64,000 bases of DNA from Lunularia cruciata. Lineage: Eukaryota > Streptophyta > Marchantiopsida > Lunulariales > Lunulariaceae. Every line of letters starts with the position of its first letter. The stretch's first letter is position 1. The translations under genes were made by a program, and so were the position numbers. Location: positions 13,397,001-13,461,000 of the forward strand of contig OX419755.1 of NCBI GenBank assembly GCA_948567375.1, in the 5' to 3' direction. The notes under the pieces are model-generated. The model was not told the origin of the DNA and searched no databases. It saw nothing but the letters and a program-made list of their open reading frames with translations. Positions 57,288-64,000 of the stretch are shown here, one piece after another.

Positions 57288-60200
57288 TCAGTAATTCTAA
57301 CTTGAGTAAATATGACTTCTCCAACTCAGTTTCAGAGCCGCCGGGCAGGCCCTGCAAGTTCGCACACTTGGAAATCTCCAATTCCCGCAGTTTAGGAAGT
57401 TGTACAAGTGAATCCGTCAGTGATTCTATTCCGTCACAACGTACCAGCTGCAGTGATTCCAACTTAGCTAAGTTCCCCCATGTATACGGAAGTGACTGGT
57501 TAGGCACATTGTAAAACCGCAGGTGAACAAGTTGCCCACAGGACTCCGGCAGTGATGAGACTGGAGTAGCAAGAGACCGATCCAGTGGCCGCAAGTTGAA
57601 GATCCAGTGGCAGCAAGTCGAAGATTCATCATTTTGTAATCCCCGAGAACGTGTACGCGCAGGATTCATTTGCCTCAATCTGGGCACAGAGGACGTTACG
57701 TGCAAAACAACCAACTCTTTCAAGGTCGAACGCACAAAGATGGTCTGGGCAGAAACCCAACTGAGCATGGTAATTTTGGGTGGCAACTGAAGATGCCGCT
57801 CTGCACATCTTTTGCACGGCTGGTGGAGACTGTGATATCGGAATACCAAGTAGCGAAGTCCTTCAAGTCGTGACATAATGCTCGATGCTACTCGCATTTT
57901 ACAAGGTCTTTCCTCGTCACAGCAATTTTTATCATACTCCGTATATTCATTGTCCACTACTGCTTGGTGAAAAATCACTTTCTCCAGCCCTTGAGCTCCC
58001 TTCAAAAATGAAATTAGAAACTAAATTTATCATAAATGAAATGTAAAACTAAAATTGCCATAGTTCAAGTGCATCCGTCCATCGTGCTGTGTATAAAGCC
58101 ACTCCAGGTCTTCATGCCTAACTATCAAGCACTTATACAAGATGGACCCTATTTTAGCACCACCGCTTCAAAGTTTCTCCTTGTTGGAGGAGAATGGATG
58201 TATGACTCCCAAAATTACAACCAGTACAATGGCTACAAGTTCCCGATGATGTTCACCTCAACAACTGTGTTTCGGACTCCCTTCCAGTTTAGATTTACAA
58301 ATGAATTCAGATTTAGGAAACATAACTGGTAAATATATCTCATTTAGCGGGAAAAATGAATTGCTGAAGGAAAAGGAAGCGTTTGTAAAGAAAACAGGAA
58401 ATACCTTGTAGTTACCATCCAGTGGATTGCGCTCAATGATTCTACCTTTCTCTAGTGCAATTCTGATGCCCAAAGTTCGGATATGCTCGTGCATTCGTGG
58501 CACGAACACACCCAACCTGTCATCCATCCTTCCACTGTATACAAGAGATCTGTCTATCAAGACTTGCCACTTGTTGTGTGCAGAGCCGTACATGGATGAC
58601 CACGCCGTCATCACCTCTTCAGAGCTAAACCAACGAGGAAGTTCTTTCTCTTCCTCTTCTGAGGACGAATCGTGACGCATGCCAAAATATTTAAGGTCAC
58701 TGGGGCTTGTAAATATGGTCGCCGTATCAAGAAACATTTCCAACTCCTCTGTTCCAAGATTGTCGATACTCACCCTTAGCTTCTCCCATACATCCTCCTC
58801 CAGACTCCTCACACGGCTTCTTAAGTCTACTGCTTGTAGAGCTTTGGAAATTTCTTCCCATATCCGTTTGTCTGTTTTCCCTCTCACTGAGCTTCCTATC
58901 ACTTCTAGGGTCAGGGGCAATCCATCACATCTTCCCACAATTTCTTCTACTATCTCCTTCAACTCATTTGGAGGTTCATTCTTTGCTGGAAACGCATGTG
59001 TAATGAACAACTGTCTGGCATCTTCACTCCCCAAAAATGGTACTAGACAGACATATATCTTGTCACCGAATAGATTGAAAAGCCCTTCATCTCGGCTTGT
59101 GACTACGAAACAACTTCCCTCAGCGTCATTCTCTTGAGCTATTTCCTCCAACAACTCTACATCTTTTCTTTTCTCTACATCATCAAAGATGACAAGGAGT
59201 TTCTTCCCCAGTATCTCATCCCATCTGCTTTGGTTGTAATCACCTGCAGGATGGGGACTTATGAGTTTCCAGACTTCCTCCTTCACCTTTCTCTTGTCCC
59301 CTGGAATCTCCTTCACTTTATCCACAAAGCACACGTATTGAAATCGGGCATTGATCTTATTGTAGAGCAACTTTGCAAGGGTGGTCTTCCCAACTCCTCC
59401 CATCCCACAAAACCCAATAAATGAACGCCCCTGCTCAATTTCCGCCGTAACGGTTTCCAGGAGCGACTTGGTACCCACTGGGTACCTTGAGACTGCTTGC
59501 CTCCGCCTCGCATGGCTTTGCGTAGTTACACCAGGGGCTGCTGTTTCTTGCACCTGCAACAAAAGTTAGAGGGAAGTGGAATTTTAAAACTGTGCACACA
59601 GGTCGTGTTTTCTGATGTCATTCAGAGCATACAACAGATATGAACTAAGTCCAATACCTGTTGTTGCTGCTTGTTAACAAGGTAGATCAGCTGGACTAAG
59701 TGCTGGAACATGTTCGATTGTGTGCTCTCTGGTTTGCACAATGACAAGTGATCTGCAGCCACCGTGATGTGATTTGGTCCGAACCGTGCAGATGCTTCTT
59801 CTACAATCATCTGGCTCGAGATTCCACCTGCGACCTACACATGCAAGATTTAAACATGAATACTTAAGATAGACCTCTCATTGTCTGTCTAATACTAAAC
59901 CACAGGAAAATATGCAGGAAATAGTACTCTCGAGCGAGACAACCTGCGAAAACTGGATCATTAAGAACGCATTTCTTATTTGGTGATTAGTAGGGCTTTA
60001 TTATCAGAAACATAAAATTCTTTCATTAAATCAGACTTTAATTTCTGTAGATTATAATATACCGTATGGAATCCGCTGGTTTTCATTTCTGTAGCAAAAG
60101 CTTCTCCAATACTGAAAATCTCCCACTTTTCTTTACTCGCCACTGGGTCGAATATCACGCCTTGCCTGACCACCTCGGTGCCCAACAACTCCATAAATGG

Positions 60201-61326
60201 CAACAAAGGACTCCTGCTCATGATCTCTTTTGCCATGCCAGCAAGCATTTCCGACCCCAAATGGGGAGTTCCACAGAACAGAATCCCTTTAATGCTCTTT
60301 ACCAATCTCTCTTTCAATCCGTCTGTAGATGCAATAAGCTCCCGCACTGCCGCCTGAATGCATAACTGCTTAATAACAACACCCCCAAAACTATGTCCGA
60401 CGAAGATAATGGGTCGGAAAGTGTTCGACGACTCTTGTCCTATGTGGAATGCCCAATTGAGTTCTGTCAACAGATTTTCAGCTATCATCGTCAAATCCAT
60501 TCGCCCCGTCGAGTTAGTCTTCTGTAAACTTGCATCATACTTGATGAAGAACACTCGTGCACGATGCTCTTGTAACCATTGTTGGGGCCACATTGTCTTC
60601 GAGTCATTTTTGCAGGTCCAAGTCGAAAGGTGCACATCTAGCCCACCAGTATGCTCATGTTGAAGGCCATGGAAGAAAACAATGTCGACCTGCGGTAGTG
60701 GTGGATCGTACACTAACAACACGGAATCGCTTAACTGAAAAATGGACAAATACAGACAATTAGAAGTGTAGTAATTTCTAAACACAAGAGCCTCCTACTC
60801 CCTATAAATTTGTCACCGAGATCGTTAACTTGAAAGGTAATTAACCAAGTAGTTATTAACCATCAGCTGACATTCTGTCACATTACTGTTCCTTGATTTC
60901 AAGTCACTTTAAGCTTTACCTTGCTGATACCAAGGTCCGACTCTTGAGAACGTGTTGTCGGTGAATCGATCCTCTGCAAACGTAGACAAAATGTTATGAA
61001 TTGAAAGGTTTAGTTTCAAACACTCACAACTCTGTGAGGCAACGTCTGGTACTTTCCTAAGGTAGATCAATACTACCTATTCGTACGACAACCTACCGAT
61101 TGTTTTAGTCCTGAAATGCTACTTGACCAAGAGAATATTGAAGCCTATAACAGAGTATCTCGAAGTTTGTCAAAAGAGCTAAATCATTGTGGCGGAATCT
61201 AATCAACATCTATAATCGATAGAAGTTATTCCTCATATACTCAGGTCTGCACTTACATACCTTGATGTTCTCTTGGCGGGAAGATAGAGAATCTCGTGGG
61301 CTAGAACTGCTTGACGGTATGTCCAT
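55774..61326 (-). CDS. HNL immune receptor B (alpha/beta-hydrolase-NB-ARC-LRR)
   Basis: Six phase-0 exons mirror gene A: 61326-61261, 60973-60920, 60734-60063, 59834-59658, 59553-58405 and 57999-55774, about 1,447 codons. The N-terminal hydrolase has FFHGL, GHSFGG (Ser ~155), GTPHLGS and ADHLSLCK (His ~293), a pattern shared with SERAC1-like hydrolases. NB-ARC has GMGGVGKTT (Lys ~379), LLVIFDDV, VVTSRDE, RCDGLPLTLE and MHEHIRTLG in place of MHD. The sensor end starts with irregular LRRs and then ten exact 48-residue units. NB-ARC domains switch with ADP/ATP; LRRs usually sense the ligand or hold the receptor off; the hydrolase would be the signalling or effector part (inference). The protein ends at a TGA (55774) where an Arg codon stands in other units. 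No TIR, coiled coil or kinase is present. This is the better preserved of the two copies. Confidence 0.88.
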
Positions 61327-61371
61327 TGTGATACTGCACTTCCAGAAAATAAAAGTAATCGACTCAACGGT

Positions 61372-61449
61372 TTACAAAATGGCAACGATTTTATCATCTT
61401 CAAATACAAGTCGGGAGCTATCCCCGAACATCTTTCTCAGGTCAAGCAT
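61372..61449 (-). promoter_or_regulatory. Possible upstream ORF of HNL gene B
   Basis: ATG at 61449 opens 25 codons ending in TAA at 61372, 45 bases before the main start and in the same frame. One missing G compared with copy A (16 codons) changes its end. Confidence 0.3.
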
Positions 61450-61452
61450 TAG

Positions 61453-61463
61453 TAATATATAGC
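61453..61463 (-). promoter_or_regulatory. TATA-like box, HNL gene B
   Basis: gctatatatta on the minus strand, identical to 11183-11193 in copy A and about 130 bases before the start codon. Confidence 0.35.
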
Positions 61464-61589
61464 GATACAACTACTTACAACGCACTAACTGAGTCTGTAC
61501 AAGAGCTGGATTATTTTCACATGGAACAGCTTGTGGCCTGGGAGAGGATTCCGCAAGCCTTCAATACATTTGACGAGCCAAGTGATGGT

Positions 61590-61597
61590 TGACGTCA
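61590..61597. promoter_or_regulatory. TGACGTCA palindrome upstream of HNL gene B
   Basis: Same bZIP-type site as at 11320-11327, about 265 bases upstream of the start codon. Confidence 0.3.
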
Positions 61598-61599
61598 TA

Positions 61600-64000
61600 T
61601 TGTTGCTAAGGGCTGATTTCCATGTGAGTTTTTGATTGGCTCAGATTTGTAGTGGGAGTAGGAACCCTTCATCAAACGCGGGATTCAGGACCCACCCCAT
61701 TCGAACCGAACATGCATATGGAAGCAACGAAATGCAGGCTTGAACATGAACAGAGGCAAACTGAAATCCAACTGACCTAAGCAAGTAATACAGAGCGGAA
61801 TATAAGCGAAATCGATACAAAGCAGAAGCAAAAATTGATCCATTCCATGAGCAGCATGATTTCGTACATGATGCATACTATTACACAGTAGATGCCGTGC
61901 AATGATATGCACCATGTATGAAAGGAAGCCTTTTCAGGCAACAACAGAGGATACATTTTGAAACTAAGAGTAGAGAAAACGATATGGCGAGTAGGAAGAT
62001 GCATTCGGAAGTGAAGCGAAAGCATTGAGATGCGTAGTGTAAGTGGATGACAGTTGGACTAGAGCGAAGAATGACAGTCCTTAAACACTAAACGCTAGAA
62101 GGATAGTGTCCCACGAAGTGCCGAAGTAGCTGAGCGACTGCCAGTACCTCTCCAACCGAGTTTCTTGTTCGAAAGCTCACAAGTGCCAAGGCAATTTCTG
62201 ATTAGTTTATATTGATCGAGAAAGGTTGTGAAAAGATCAGTACTCTCCGGAGTCGGTTGGTTTTCCTAAGGAGGATTCCAAGGTCCTCACTTAAGGAAAT
62301 TTTACCCTTGAAGGTCCGTTCTAAACTCAATAGGCAGGGGATACTACAGGTGGATATAGCAGAGTGCAGCGACCACCGGGGAGATTGGGAGAAAGTCGAC
62401 GTGGAAATGAACCGAGTCTATGCCACCGGGCTTTGGTGTGCCGGTAACATAGGCTGACCAAACTTTAAAGAAATTTACATGAAAAAGAACGATCAAACCA
62501 CTTTGTCCTCTTCACCCATATATCAAACCTTCGCATGGGAAACCACCCTAAGTACTATGGGACATGAGGCAGACAGATTTCAAACGTATGGGGATAGTGT
62601 GAAACGGAAGCCAAGGAAGGAATGCCTGGGAATTTCAAATATCAGATCGAGTCGCACACAACTCAGAACAATCAATTATGTCACAAGCGTGCCAATCACG
62701 AACCCTCGCTCTCAACTTAGAGTTTTCTGAGGGAGCTTTTGGAGTGCATGAACTGCACGTTGAATAAGTTACCTGTCTCATACAGTAGTAGAAGAAAACT
62801 CACGATCACCGGATTGTCTCCTCTTTCACCTTCTCAACTTCTTACTGATCGCTGCTATTCATCCCTAGGTTCCCTCAATAAGCTAGAAAGTTGGGGTTAC
62901 GCCATCTGTCTGTCCTCAGATGCTGCAGCATTCTGCTTCTGTCTCCTTTCTCACGAATAATTTAGATCGTGATGACCATGTCCCTCGCCCTTCCGTACTA
63001 CGAGATCGAAGCATGAACTGATGATTCATGCCGATATCCACTACGAGGCTAACAAAACGGGGGAAAGCAGATGATTGACCTGTCAACTTGAGACAATAGA
63101 ACAGTTCAGTAACTCCTCTCGATGACTCCAATTCAGAAGGAAAACCATTCCAAGCTTGCAATGCCAGAGGAGCTAACCCAACAAGAAATTGCAAAGCTCA
63201 CTATTCTGTACCAGGTACAAGTGCGGATCACTCTATGCCAGCAATGACTTAGTTAGAAGGTGCTGGGAGGGGGATTGCACAGTAGTCGCGCGTTCCTGGA
63301 ATTGATATCTCAGAATCTAATTCTGTAAGAATCTGGGGTATAAGTCTACAACCCTAGAGTTCGTATATTAAAATTAGTTTCAGCCAGTATTTTTCTGCTT
63401 TGATTAAGAGCAAAAAACCAGTTACTGGTAAGTTAAACCATGTACTAATATTCTACTCGGCTAATGAGCGCCAAGCTGAGGGCTACATCCCCAGCGCATT
63501 TCCTCAGGAGTCAATGATGGGGTAAGTAAAGAAGCCTTATTTGTATGGTTGAAGGAGGGTATTGACTTTGCGACCGAACCAACGTGCTGGAGCGATGCAA
63601 ACTTCTGACTAGTCAATGAGCTGCCCATGATCCTGTTCCTTTTCATATGGGATAACTCTTAGATAAAAGGAAAACTACTAGGAGGACGTCTACCCCCAGT
63701 TGGTGCTTTTAACTACTTTACCAACAGTCAGGAGAAATGAATTGAGGACTTCCCCTCCCATCTTGTGGAAGTATGATATTCCTCCGCCGACCAATTACTA
63801 AGACATGAGTATACAAGTCTTGACTGACAGCATTCTTATATGTACCTTTCTTTAATAACCCAGCATGTCACTTACTTTTGGATCGTGCTCTCCGTCCAAT
63901 ATCTATTTTATGAATAGCGACGTAAGGCGACAAGCACCCACCCTAGGTTCTGTTGTCTCTAGAATGAGTGTGAAAATAATCTTCTTGTGATTTAAAACAC
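61600..64000. other. 5' flank of HNL gene B, no gene supported
   Basis: Near-identical to 11330-13773. It includes the possible organelle-like stretch (about 62160-62690). The frame at 62212-62457 is open here but broken in copy A by a one-base indel near 62302. Frames at 62479-62730, 62739-62960 (+) and 62916-63194, 63461-63646 (-) match copy A but have no known domain. Confidence 0.35.

Larger units (their letters stand above)
52210..64000. repeat. Segmental duplication, copy B of the HNL unit
   Basis: The partner of 2652-13773. It starts at caaaacaactaaaaaagcgg, inside the intron after PLA2-like exon 3, and is still matching copy A at the last base of the window (64000 pairs with 13773). 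Main length differences are a full-length LRR array, an extra 177 bases in the LRR N-terminus and one extra 43-bp unit at 52526-52611. Confidence 0.95.

Noticed and set aside
55718-57514. 598-codon plus-strand ORF across the LRR array of gene B
   Set aside because: It is antisense to the LRR exon. Because units are exactly 144 bp, any frame open in one unit stays open in all. The peptide (KLPKFPKLLGRACNPE repeats) has no family.

Overview
The window looks like nuclear DNA of a land plant, most likely a bryophyte. Genes have GT-AG introns, large AT-rich chromovirus-type Ty3/gypsy retrotransposons are nested in one another, and the two best genes encode an alpha/beta-hydrolase fused to NB-ARC and LRR domains. 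That HNL architecture is known from liverworts and related early-diverging lineages. The exact species cannot be told from the sequence alone.

Layout. 1-2651: low-complexity and degraded retroelement DNA, then two exons (1478-1640, 2415-2471) of a secreted phospholipase A2-like gene. 2652-13773: segmental duplication copy A, with HNL gene A on the minus strand (11055 down to 6483). 13774-15990: a dead 2OG-Fe(II) oxygenase exon and unassigned DNA. 15990-22710: transposon graveyard (LINE-like ORF, MULE transposase, an inverted pair of LTRs). 22711-39216: a three-level nest of LTR retrotransposons, minus-strand M1 split by plus-strand P1, which is split by plus-strand P2. 40050-43872: a fourth element, M2, lacking protease and RT. 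43873-45660: relic C, a third decayed copy of the 3' part of the HNL unit. 45660-51138: mostly unassigned. 51139-51400: a foldback element. 52015-52143: a third PLA2-like exon whose phase and sequence fit the exon at 2415-2471. 52210-64000: duplication copy B, with HNL gene B on the minus strand (61326 down to 55774). Copy B runs off the right end.

Gene model. Both HNL genes share six coding exons with phase-0 junctions: a Ser-rich start exon, an 18-codon exon, a 224-codon hydrolase core, a 59-codon exon holding the predicted catalytic His, a long NB-ARC exon and an LRR exon. Copy B has ten exact 144-bp LRR units (48 residues, two LRRs each) and ends at an in-frame TGA with more LRR after it. 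In copy A several units have shrunk to 77 bp, which breaks the frame, and a 442-bp block of four units is duplicated almost perfectly. The LRR array therefore behaves like a fast-changing minisatellite while hydrolase and NB-ARC remain open, as expected for immune receptors under birth-and-death evolution.

All functional statements are homology-based readings by eye. No alignment or search was run.
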